Virus record (IMG/VR): IMGVR_UViG_3300035701_000135
Span: 1-36,048 of that record
Reading direction: 5' to 3' (one strand)
Source: a virus
Length of the DNA stretch: 36,048 nucleotides
Part shown: positions 8,003-14,974 of the stretch, in pieces
Numbering within the stretch: the stretch's first letter is position 1
How the letters are laid out: the number at the start of each line of letters is the position of its first letter
Notes under the pieces: generated by a model
Told to the model about the DNA's origin: nothing
Seen by the model: the letters and a program-made list of their open reading frames with translations, nothing else
Databases searched by the model: none
Position numbers and translations under genes: made by a program

Positions 8003-9420
8003 TGGCCTTGAAAGCAGATGTCAGCAAAGCACAAAAGAAAGCGGCAGAGGAGGCTGCACGAGCAGCCAGCTTCGGCACTTTCGGCACCCTGAAGTGGTGG
8101 AAGCCCAAGAAGGGCAAGAACCGCCTCCGGGTGATGCCCCCCTGGACCGGAGAAGGTACCAACGCCTACCAGTGGTGGCGTGAGGTGTGGGTCCACTGGG
8201 GAGTCGGTACCGATGACGACAACAAACAGAGCGTGGCCTGCCCCCGCAAGACCCCGCCGGGAGATCAGCCGTGCCCGATCTGCGATGAGGTGGATCGTCT
8301 TCGCAAATCCGGTGATCCGGCAGATCTCGAGCTGGCCAAGCAGATCAAGGCCAAGATGCGGGTGTACGCCAACATTATCGACCTCAAGGACCCATCGTGG
8401 ACCGAGGAGGATATCGAGGAGCTGACGGCTGCGGGCGTGGAGGAGAACAACCTGCCAGAGGTCGGTGGCCCCAAGATCCAGGTCTTCAGCTTCGGATCGA
8501 CCATCTTCAAGGATCTGCTCGACTACTACACGGACGTCATCGACATCACCGATCTCGATGAGGGTCACAACGTCCTTCTCACCCGTGAGGGTGATGGGAT
8601 CAACACCGACTACCGTGTTCGCATCGAACAGGATGCCAGCAAGGCTCCGGTTCCGGATGACGAGCCCAAACTCCACAACCTCGACAACATCATGATCGTG
8701 AAGACCGAGTCCGAGCTGAAGGCGATCTTGGAGGGTGTCGACCCGGAGGAGGTAAAGAAACTCGCAGCAACCCAGTCCAAGAACAAGGACAAGCAGAAGA
8801 AGCTGGCTGCCGCCAAGAAGGCCCAGGACGAGTCCGAGGAAGGCGAAGGCGAGGAGGAAGCCGCAGCAAAGGAAGAGGCTGCCGAGGAGGAGGCTGCCGA
8901 GGAGGAGGCTGCCGAGGAGGAGGAAGAAAAGCCTGCTCCCAAGTCCAAGCCCGCTGCCAAGGCTCCGCCGGGCAAGAAGCCTGCTCCCAAAGAGGAGGAA
9001 GAGGCGTGGCCTCCCGTCGACGACGACGGCTACCTCGACTTCGAAAAGCTGACCGACGACCAGATCGAGGACAAACAGAACATCGCAGTCCAGGATGCCA
9101 ACGGCACTGCCATCTATGTCCAGTGCTTTGGCGCAGCGCGTCAGAGAGACGAAGACGATGCCAACTGCGCCGAGCAGTGCCCACTGTTCAAGCGCTGTGG
9201 TGCTCGTATCGCGGCCCTGGACGCTGCTGAGGCGGCTGCCAAGGCCAAGAAGACTTCTGGCAAGCCGGTACCTGGAAAGCCAACTCCTGGGAAGCCTGGG
9301 AAGCTTCCGTTGCCTGCTCCTGGGAAGCCCACGCCAGGCAAGAAGGCTGCCCCTAAGGAGGAGTCGGAAGTCGATGAGCTGGAAGCCTCCATGCGGGGCG
9401 CCATCAAGGGTCGAAAGTAG
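8002..9420 (+). CDS. gp32-like single-stranded DNA-binding protein, extended
   Basis: This 472-residue protein is expected to coat ssDNA during replication and recombination. The N-terminal region (about 20-230) matches the T4 gp32 core layout: FGTLKWW, LRVMPPW, then a zinc-finger region with His near 65 and cysteines spaced C-x10-C-x2-C near 80-95, then aromatic and basic strands. A low-complexity Glu/Ala/Lys/Pro linker (about 250-335) with repeated AAEEE units follows. Beyond it, about 335-400 forms a second module with CFG and further cysteines (CAEQC, RC). The tail has GKPTPGK repeats. T4 gp32 is about 300 residues, so the last 170 are an addition. A terminator follows the gene. Confidence 0.88.
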   Translation: MALKADVSKAQKKAAEEAARAASFGTFGTLKWWKPKKGKNRLRVMPPWTGEGTNAYQWWREVWVHWGVGTDDDNKQSVACPRKTPPGDQPCPICDEVDRLRKSGDPADLELAKQIKAKMRVYANIIDLKDPSWTEEDIEELTAAGVEENNLPEVGGPKIQVFSFGSTIFKDLLDYYTDVIDITDLDEGHNVLLTREGDGINTDYRVRIEQDASKAPVPDDEPKLHNLDNIMIVKTESELKAILEGVDPEEVKKLAATQSKNKDKQKKLAAAKKAQDESEEGEGEEEAAAKEEAAEEEAAEEEAAEEEEEKPAPKSKPAAKAPPGKKPAPKEEEEAWPPVDDDGYLDFEKLTDDQIEDKQNIAVQDANGTAIYVQCFGAARQRDEDDANCAEQCPLFKRCGARIAALDAAEAAAKAKKTSGKPVPGKPTPGKPGKLPLPAPGKPTPGKKAAPKEESEVDELEASMRGAIKGRK

Positions 9421-9467
9421 CAGTCCTAGCAGGAGCGTTCCCCCCACGTGACCTGCTGTTACTGTGA

Positions 9468-9509
9468 CGGGGGGAGCGGGAGGTTGATCTTCTCGCTCCC
9501 CCCGTTTTT
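9468..9509 (+). terminator. Rho-independent terminator after ssDNA-binding gene
   Basis: A 14-base-pair GC-rich hairpin (arms 9468-9481 and 9491-9504, one G-U pair, 9-base loop) is followed directly by five T. It lies in the 106-base gap after the gp32-like gene and would separate abundant ssDNA-binding protein expression from the downstream genes. Confidence 0.9.
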
Positions 9510-9526
9510 AATGAAAGGAGATCACC

Positions 9527-9883
9527 ATGAAACAGTACACTTCCCGCTGGGGCCGGTTCAAGATCACGGGCCCGCTCTTCGAGACCATTCGGCACGGTGG
9601 CCCAGACACTGAAGCCTTCAAGAGCGTCATGGCTCTGATGAGCCAGATCTTCATCGTAGAGGCCAGGCACCACCCCTTCGAGGATTCCGTTGAGTACATG
9701 GGGATCAGCCCACTATTCGATGAGGTGAAAGAGGGTGAGGTCGCCCCCGAGTACATGCTCGAGGGAGTTAGCTCTGTCGAAGAGCTTCCGGATGGAAGCC
9801 ACAGCTACAAGTACGAGGTGAAGTCCTTCAAGAGGATCAAGGGCTGTCCACGCTGCGGAAGTATGACTCACCCTTGGACCTAG
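9527..9883 (+). CDS. Small unknown protein with C-terminal CPRCG
   Basis: This 118-residue protein starts at the ATG after AAAGGAGATCACC, the first gene after the terminator. A globular alpha/beta body includes an ARHHPFED segment near residue 44. The end carries one CPRCG motif (about 107-111). With only a single CxxC it may bind metal as a dimer or with a partner. No family is recognised. Confidence 0.75.
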   Translation: MKQYTSRWGRFKITGPLFETIRHGGPDTEAFKSVMALMSQIFIVEARHHPFEDSVEYMGISPLFDEVKEGEVAPEYMLEGVSSVEELPDGSHSYKYEVKSFKRIKGCPRCGSMTHPWT

Positions 9884-9890
9884 GTGTGCT

Positions 9891-10229
9891 GTGGCTAGCG
9901 GATCTCACAGGCTCTTCTTCGTCATGTTGTTCAACAAGTCCGACGACCGAGACGACAACATGCTCAAGATTCGTACAACCACCAAACCAAAGGCCGAGAG
10001 GATAGCTGCAGAATACGTGAAGGCAGGGGGAGTGAGTCGTGGAAGAAAGATCAAAGTTCCTAACAACGGGACCATTTGTCCACGGTTTTCTGCAAGGGTT
10101 AAAGGACGCTGGGTTGATAGTGGACTACACGCTCACCGACCCAGGCCATGCTGTGGTCAAAGTGAAGTACCCCATTTCCTACCTTCAGATCGAATTGGTG
10201 CAAAAGAAGTGCGAGTGTGGGTGTTGTGA
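9891..10229 (+). CDS. Possible small gene overlapping the next one
   Basis: This frame is open for 112 residues from GTG 9891. Its first 55 codons (hydrophobic N-terminus FFVML, then Asp-rich, then a KPKAERIAAEYV helix) use the C- or G-ending codons typical of this phage and look genuinely coding. The last 60 residues overlap the gene at 10039 in another frame and look non-native. Either the gene really ends with an overlapping tail, or a frameshift links it to the next frame. There is no clear ribosome site. Confidence 0.45.
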   Translation: MASGSHRLFFVMLFNKSDDRDDNMLKIRTTTKPKAERIAAEYVKAGGVSRGRKIKVPNNGTICPRFSARVKGRWVDSGLHAHRPRPCCGQSEVPHFLPSDRIGAKEVRVWVL

Positions 10230-10329
10230 CTCTCCAGACTACGGAGCCTGCCAACGCTTCGAACTGGGAGGCAACGGTAGGTGTGCTCACTGTGATCATG
10301 CTCATCCTTGCCACAATCTGAAAGGTTGA
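10039..10329 (+). CDS. Small Cys-rich protein
   Basis: This 96-residue protein starts at GTG with a GGGGGAG ribosome site. The N-terminal half is alpha/beta (FVHGFLQGLKDAGLIVDY). The C-terminal half has many cysteines (CECGCC, then CQRF, CAHCDHAHPC from about 60 to 91), enough for one or two zinc sites. The function is unknown. It lies just upstream of the MazG-like gene and ends 2 bases before its start. Confidence 0.7.
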   Translation: MEERSKFLTTGPFVHGFLQGLKDAGLIVDYTLTDPGHAVVKVKYPISYLQIELVQKKCECGCCDSPDYGACQRFELGGNGRCAHCDHAHPCHNLKG

Positions 10330-10331
10330 TC

Positions 10332-10724
10332 ATGGACCCTAAGACCTACGTCGAAGGTGTGCTCAAGAATGAGTCGAAGAATCTTCCGGCCATTGCCTCT
10401 CGTCTGATTGACGACGGAGGTAGCAACATCCGGCTGCTCCATGCCGCCATGGGGATGGCCACCGAGGCCGGAGAATTCTTGGACGCTATCAAGAAGCACG
10501 TCTTCTACGGAAAGCCACTCGACAGAACCAACCTCATCGAAGAGCTGGGAGACATGTTCTGGTACCTTGGGGTGGCCTCGGACGTCCTGGGTGTCTCCTT
10601 CGAAGAGATCATGCAGATCAACCACAACAAGCTCTTCACCCGCTACAGCAAGGGCTTCAGCAGCGAGGAAGCCAACAACCGAGACCTTGTCAAAGAGCGA
10701 GCCATCCTGGAAGAGAAAGGCTAG
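10332..10724 (+). CDS. MazG-like nucleotide pyrophosphohydrolase
   Basis: The protein has about 130 residues from ATG 10332; an upstream in-frame ATG at 10308 lies within the previous gene. It carries the all-alpha NTP pyrophosphatase signature: EAGEFLDA near residue 44 and EELGDMFWYL near 69, with acidic residues for Mg binding, plus a downstream KLxxRY. Enzymes of this family hydrolyse NTPs or dNTPs to monophosphates. In phages they may lower alarmone levels or feed the dNMP pool. A dNMP kinase, ThyX and deoxynucleoside kinase lie further on, consistent with nucleotide-pool remodelling. Confidence 0.9.
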   Translation: MDPKTYVEGVLKNESKNLPAIASRLIDDGGSNIRLLHAAMGMATEAGEFLDAIKKHVFYGKPLDRTNLIEELGDMFWYLGVASDVLGVSFEEIMQINHNKLFTRYSKGFSSEEANNRDLVKERAILEEKG

Positions 10725-10727
10725 ACC

Positions 10728-11876
10728 ATGCCCACCAAGAGCCCTCCCGGCAAGAAGCCGCCGATCAAGACACCTGCACAGAAGACGAGCAACGCAGCTG
10801 CAGACCTCGTTGCCCATGCCGTGGAGGGCATGGAGAAGAAATTCGGCAAGGGTGCTGCCATCACCCCCAAGTCAGACACCGTACTCTGCCGGGTCGAGAC
10901 CTGGGCCAGCTGCCGTAACTTCCTCATCGACCAGGCCATAGCCGGCGGCAATCCAGCGATCCCTGGAGGAATCCCCTTCGGCCGCCTGACGGAGATCGCG
11001 GGTCGTAACGGTAGTGGCAAAACGACTCTCCTTGGCCACATCGTAGCCTCCACCCAAAAGATGGGTGGCATAGCCTGCATCAGTGACACGGAACAGGCCC
11101 TTGATCTGGGGTACTGGAGCAAGCTTGGGGTGAACCTGGATCACCTGGTGCTGTCCCAATCGGAATGCATCGAAGAGGTGTTCGAGAAAGCCACGTTCCT
11201 CATCCATACGATCAAAGATCGTCAGGCGAATGTTCCTGTCCTCATCGGATGGGACTCCCTTGGCGGCACACCAACCAAAGCTCAACTAGAGGCAGACACA
11301 GATCAGAACTTCTACGCTGAGGCGGCCAAGGTGGTAGGCAAGAACATGCAGAAGATCACCAATCTCATCGCCAAGGAGAGGATCGCTCTGGTCTTCATCA
11401 ACCACCTCTACCGGGACATCAATGTAAAGTACGGTGACCCATGGCAGAGCTATGGCGGAGAGAAGGTGCAGTTCTGTGCCTCGCTACGAATCCGTCTGGT
11501 ACGAGGAGCCCCGATCAAAGAGGGTGGATCGTCTCAGAAAGAGGATGACGACGATAAGGAGGACAAGGACACCATTGGCAACTTCAACAGAGTGCAGATC
11601 TTGAAGAACAAGATGGCCCCCGTTCTGCGCACTGTGAAGGTCCCGTGCCTCGGCAACCATGGATTCTGCGAAGACTACTCGATCTACGAAATGGGTCAGA
11701 GACTCAAGATCATTGAGAAGAACAAGGCCTGGTCCAAGGTGGAAGTTGACGGAGATGAGATCAACTTTCAAGGATGGTCCGGATTCCAAGAAAAAGTAAT
11801 GACCCATCTTCGATACTCTGAGCTTGTACAGTTGGTTCGAAAAATGTACAGTCAATCGAAGGTCTTCGAAGGATGA
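10728..11876 (+). CDS. RecA/UvsX-like recombinase
   Basis: This 382-residue protein has a Lys/Pro-rich N-terminal tail (KSPPGKKPPIK), then the RecA core: Walker A GRNGSGKTT near residue 92, an aromatic/acidic ISDTEQALD segment near 120 and Walker B VLIGWDSLGG near 170. Loop regions follow near 220-250 (NHLYRDINVKYGD, SYGGEKVQF). It should form ATP-dependent filaments on ssDNA for strand exchange and recombination-primed replication, working with the gp32-like protein and the SbcCD-like nuclease. It starts 3 bases after the MazG stop. Confidence 0.92.
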   Translation: MPTKSPPGKKPPIKTPAQKTSNAAADLVAHAVEGMEKKFGKGAAITPKSDTVLCRVETWASCRNFLIDQAIAGGNPAIPGGIPFGRLTEIAGRNGSGKTTLLGHIVASTQKMGGIACISDTEQALDLGYWSKLGVNLDHLVLSQSECIEEVFEKATFLIHTIKDRQANVPVLIGWDSLGGTPTKAQLEADTDQNFYAEAAKVVGKNMQKITNLIAKERIALVFINHLYRDINVKYGDPWQSYGGEKVQFCASLRIRLVRGAPIKEGGSSQKEDDDDKEDKDTIGNFNRVQILKNKMAPVLRTVKVPCLGNHGFCEDYSIYEMGQRLKIIEKNKAWSKVEVDGDEINFQGWSGFQEKVMTHLRYSELVQLVRKMYSQSKVFEG

Positions 11877-11925
11877 TCAAATAGATGGCCTGGCGGACAT
11901 CCATATATCACAATCGAGGGAGATC

Positions 11926-12501
11926 ATGTCAATTAACGATCCCAATATCCCTGAAAAGGGTTGGTACTTCAAACTAGGTTCAGTTCCCAGGGACTGCAAA
12001 ATCTGGCACGACGGAAAACAGATCAAGAATGTCACACGGGTGGCTATCGAGGTCAATGCCAAGATGCCACTGCCAGTTGCCCGCATTGACACTGTGGGAA
12101 ACACTGCTCTCACCTGCGCTCTACCTGATGAGAACGTGCTGGTATCCAATGAACCCTGGCCTCGAGAGGTCTCCAAGCAGTGCAGCCTGCCTGGACTAGA
12201 GCCTCCAGAAAGACAACACCCACTCGGACTGACACTGATCTCAATGAAAGAGTTCGTTCAGTGGCTGTTCGTCAACGTCAGAGACTGCATCGACTACGAT
12301 CTGGTCCTCTTCTTCGGAACACACTCAGAAAAGATCTACGCTGAGGTCACTGACGAGGAAGGAGTAGGGGTATGGTACGCCTACCTCGACTTCCACTTGA
12401 GAGACGAATCAGTGATCAGATGGTCCGTGGACGACGGATGGGACTACCCTGTTGAAGATGCCCTTCGCGCTCTGTGGAACATCTCACGCTATGGCCGATG
12501 A
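11926..12501 (+). CDS. Unknown protein
   Basis: This 191-residue protein starts at ATG 11926, which has GAGGGAGATC in front; the frame is open further upstream but overlaps the recombinase gene. It is beta-rich in the first 90 residues and contains LVLFFGTHSEKIYAEVTDEEG near 128-148. No family is recognised. It lies between recombination genes. Confidence 0.75.
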   Translation: MSINDPNIPEKGWYFKLGSVPRDCKIWHDGKQIKNVTRVAIEVNAKMPLPVARIDTVGNTALTCALPDENVLVSNEPWPREVSKQCSLPGLEPPERQHPLGLTLISMKEFVQWLFVNVRDCIDYDLVLFFGTHSEKIYAEVTDEEGVGVWYAYLDFHLRDESVIRWSVDDGWDYPVEDALRALWNISRYGR

Positions 12502-12862
12502 AGAGAAAAAGACCATCTGGGACATCCCTGGTGTAGGGCAGATGGTGGCAGGGATCAAGACGGAGCTGATGAAAGTCAGCTCAAACGACGTCGTGGTACA
12601 CATCCAATTCCCTGCCGGAACACCGCCCCAGCGCTCCTCAGCGTTCGCTCAAGCGCTGCGAAAGGAATTCCCACCTCGCATCAGGATGTGCTTCACCACT
12701 CCTGGCGTCAAGATCAATGTATCTCGCCCCAAAGAGATCAACCTGACTCTGCAGAACTGCGAATTGAGTATGGACGACGTTCACGGGTACGTGGACAAGG
12801 CGTTAGCCGAGGAAGCTGACACAGTGAACATTGTGATCTCCAATATCCAGTGGAAAAAGTAA
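12491..12862 (+). CDS. Unknown small protein
   Basis: This 123-residue protein starts at ATG 12491, overlapping the previous stop by 11 bases; in-frame codons upstream lie inside that gene. A helical N-terminus (WDIPGVGQMVAGIKTELMKV) precedes an alpha/beta fold. It ends in a TAATG overlap with the next gene. The function is unknown. Confidence 0.72.
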   Translation: MADEEKKTIWDIPGVGQMVAGIKTELMKVSSNDVVVHIQFPAGTPPQRSSAFAQALRKEFPPRIRMCFTTPGVKINVSRPKEINLTLQNCELSMDDVHGYVDKALAEEADTVNIVISNIQWKK

Positions 12863-13059
12863 TGACAGACAAACAGTGGATGAAAGAGGCCAATAAGCAT
12901 TTAGATGATATGGATTATGACACCACTGGCATATGCTCTAGTTGTAACAGAGAAAGAGAATATCTATTTGATATAGATCCTCGTTTCACGACAAGGGAAC
13001 CAGATGAGTTCTTTTGTTCTCATTGTATTGAGCAAATGATCAAAGGAAAACTACCGTGA
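12862..13059 (+). CDS. AT-rich zinc-ribbon protein
   Basis: This 65-residue protein has CSSCNRE near residue 28 and CSHC near 52, a likely zinc ribbon, with a helical N-terminus. The gene is about 40% GC and favours A/T-ending codons (ttt, tat, gat, att), clearly unlike its neighbours, which suggests recent acquisition. Start and stop are both coupled to the flanking genes. The function is unknown. Confidence 0.75.
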   Translation: MTDKQWMKEANKHLDDMDYDTTGICSSCNREREYLFDIDPRFTTREPDEFFCSHCIEQMIKGKLP

Positions 13060-14180
13060 AAGTCCTGTTCTTCAGCGACCTACACGCCCACGCCTTCAAG
13101 GCATACTCCACAGTTCTTCCACAGCCTGTGGGTAGAAACAGTAGACTGCAGGATGCCATCCTGATTCTTCAAGAGATCAAGTCAATTGCTGATCAGGAGG
13201 GTGTTGATGGAATCCTCTTCGGAGGGGACCTTTTCCACATCCGACCCGGCGCGGGAACGATGAAGATACCGACCTTCAACGCCATCTACGATGCGATAGC
13301 CCGCCTGAAGATTGGGTGCAGCTTCGTTGGCCTCTTGGTGGGGAATCACGACCAGGGTGACCGGGCTGGCTTGGAGCACAGCATCTACGCTTTCGGATCG
13401 ATCGTCACGGTAATGGATCGAGCAGGGTGGTTCAAGTTCGAGGCCAATGACAAGGAGCAATACGTCTTCGCACTGCCGGCGCAAGGTAGACATTCCCAGG
13501 TAAAAGAGATCATTGACCAGACTATCACTGAGAGCCCTGAACTAGCAGAAAAGGCTATCCTGCTTGGTCACCTGCCAATAGCCGGCGGAGTGGTTGGCTG
13601 CAACTTCCACATGTCGGACGAGAATGCCTCCAAACTTGACGATCTGAGACCAGACTACTTCCACCGCATCTTCCTTGGTGACTTCCACAAGCCTCAGACC
13701 CTTCAGCCTGGCGTTCAGTACATAGGGGCGACCCACCACCACAACTGGGGAGATGCCGGTCAGAGAAGAGGCTGCTTGATCTGGGATACTGTGACAGATG
13801 AGGTGACGTTCCACCACCTGACCTCAGCGCCCAGGTTCGAAAAGGTCTCTGCCGACTCGTGGGTCAAGGACATGCTGGTGAGTCCTCCACCAGGTGCCTT
13901 CATTCGGGTCATCCACAGCACATCCTTGTCTGGAGCAACCCGCGACGAGATCACAGGGACCTACCTACAGGCCGGTGCTAGATCAGTGGAGTTTTGGCTG
14001 GAGCAAAAGGTCAAGGACACCTCTGTCATCTCCAAGACCAGCGAGTTCCACCCATCAATGGACCAGGAAGAGATGATCGTGACCTTCGTCAAACGGGAGA
14101 TTCCCGACAACCTGGAAGAGGACATGCTGATCTCCACAGGCCGGGACATCATGAACAAGGCGATGGAGCAATGCGAGTAG
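13056..14180 (+). CDS. SbcD/Mre11-like nuclease (T4 gp47-like)
   Basis: In this 374-residue protein the calcineurin-like phosphoesterase motifs appear in order: SDLHAH at 7-12, GGDLFH near 56, GNHDQGD near 97, GHLP near 170 and GDFHKP near 208. These bind two metal ions and cleave DNA ends. The partner ATPase SbcC is encoded at 14971. In T4 the gp46/gp47 pair resects DNA ends for recombination-dependent replication and degrades host DNA. The start GTG overlaps the preceding stop. Confidence 0.92.
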   Translation: MKVLFFSDLHAHAFKAYSTVLPQPVGRNSRLQDAILILQEIKSIADQEGVDGILFGGDLFHIRPGAGTMKIPTFNAIYDAIARLKIGCSFVGLLVGNHDQGDRAGLEHSIYAFGSIVTVMDRAGWFKFEANDKEQYVFALPAQGRHSQVKEIIDQTITESPELAEKAILLGHLPIAGGVVGCNFHMSDENASKLDDLRPDYFHRIFLGDFHKPQTLQPGVQYIGATHHHNWGDAGQRRGCLIWDTVTDEVTFHHLTSAPRFEKVSADSWVKDMLVSPPPGAFIRVIHSTSLSGATRDEITGTYLQAGARSVEFWLEQKVKDTSVISKTSEFHPSMDQEEMIVTFVKREIPDNLEEDMLISTGRDIMNKAMEQCE

Positions 14181-14401
14181 GGACGTGTCCGAATTGCGGC
14201 AAGAGACCAGGCACCTTGGAGTGGGTTGGTGAAGGTGGAACCTTGGCCTTTGTTCATGGGATGAGCCAGCTCTGGTGCGAGATCTGTTGTCTTAAAACTC
14301 AGCTGATCCATTTCAGAGCAATGGCATCCAAGATACCAGAAACGGAGGCGAGACTAGCTGAGCTGCTGAAATCGGAGGAGCCCAATGCCAGCAAGGTTTG
14401 A
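14171..14401 (+). CDS. Small zinc-ribbon protein
   Basis: This 76-residue protein starts at ATG 14171 inside the end of the SbcD-like gene. It has CPNCGKRPG near residue 6 and CEICC near 37, a probable zinc ribbon, followed by a helix. Its stop overlaps the next start. It is one of several tiny Cys-pair proteins wedged into the recombination operon. The function is unknown. Confidence 0.72.
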   Translation: MRVGTCPNCGKRPGTLEWVGEGGTLAFVHGMSQLWCEICCLKTQLIHFRAMASKIPETEARLAELLKSEEPNASKV

Positions 14402-14585
14402 AAACTGCGAAGTGAAGAGAGACTCTGGAAAAGCACTCTTGGTCTACATCGAAGACCTTGAGGAAACCAGGTGGATCCCAAAATCAGTCATACACGATGA
14501 CAGCGAGGTGTTCGACGACAGCGAAAACAGCTGCGGCACCTTGGTCGTTGAAGACTGGTTCGCTGATAAGGAAGACATGAAATGA
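14385..14585 (+). CDS. Small acidic unknown protein
   Basis: This 66-residue protein is strongly acidic toward its C-terminus and has no cysteine pairs. It overlaps both neighbours by a few bases. It begins with a short beta-like segment (ARFENCEVKRD). No family is recognised. Confidence 0.65.
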   Translation: MPARFENCEVKRDSGKALLVYIEDLEETRWIPKSVIHDDSEVFDDSENSCGTLVVEDWFADKEDMK

Positions 14586-14974
14586 GAATCTGTCTTGAGC
14601 CTGGAGAGCGCCTGTTCGTGACCATGGACGATGCTGAAGATGACGACGACGGCGTAGTGGTCGAATACGACTTCCAGGACAGCGGAAAGCTCCAAGTGTC
14701 AGCCAACTACCCCGACGACAAGAAGCGGGACGGTGTCATCTACTCGGCTACGATCGATGATGGAGATGACGAAGAGAAAGAGGACAAAGAAAAGGATCAG
14801 GTAGTCAAAACGATCAGCTGCAGCAGCTGTGGAAACGACTTCAACCTGACCAAGGGAGAAGTCGACTTCATGCAGGGCATCTTCGGCGAAAAGTACCACG
14901 AGCCTCTACGATGCAAGAAGTGCCGCATGCTCAGAATGCGGCGCTGTAGAACACCCAAGGACAGCAACAAATGA
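14582..14974 (+). CDS. Zinc-ribbon protein with acidic linker
   Basis: The protein has 130 residues: a beta-rich N-terminus, an acidic Asp/Glu/Lys stretch (about 58-75) and a C-terminal ribbon at about 80-115 with CSSCGN, then a spacer reading FNLTKGEVDFMQG and RCKKCR. This layout matches the family of probable zinc-ribbon domains of the type CxxCxxxF...GE..F...G...P.RC..CR found in many small bacterial DNA-associated proteins. It is coupled to the SbcC-like gene by an ATGA overlap. Confidence 0.78.
   Translation: MRICLEPGERLFVTMDDAEDDDDGVVVEYDFQDSGKLQVSANYPDDKKRDGVIYSATIDDGDDEEKEDKEKDQVVKTISCSSCGNDFNLTKGEVDFMQGIFGEKYHEPLRCKKCRMLRMRRCRTPKDSNK

Noticed and set aside
7957-9447. 496-residue antisense frame opposite the ssDNA-binding gene
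   Set aside because: Composition (Leu/Gly/Arg) is the mirror of the Glu/Ala/Lys linker, and the sense strand has clear gp32 motifs.
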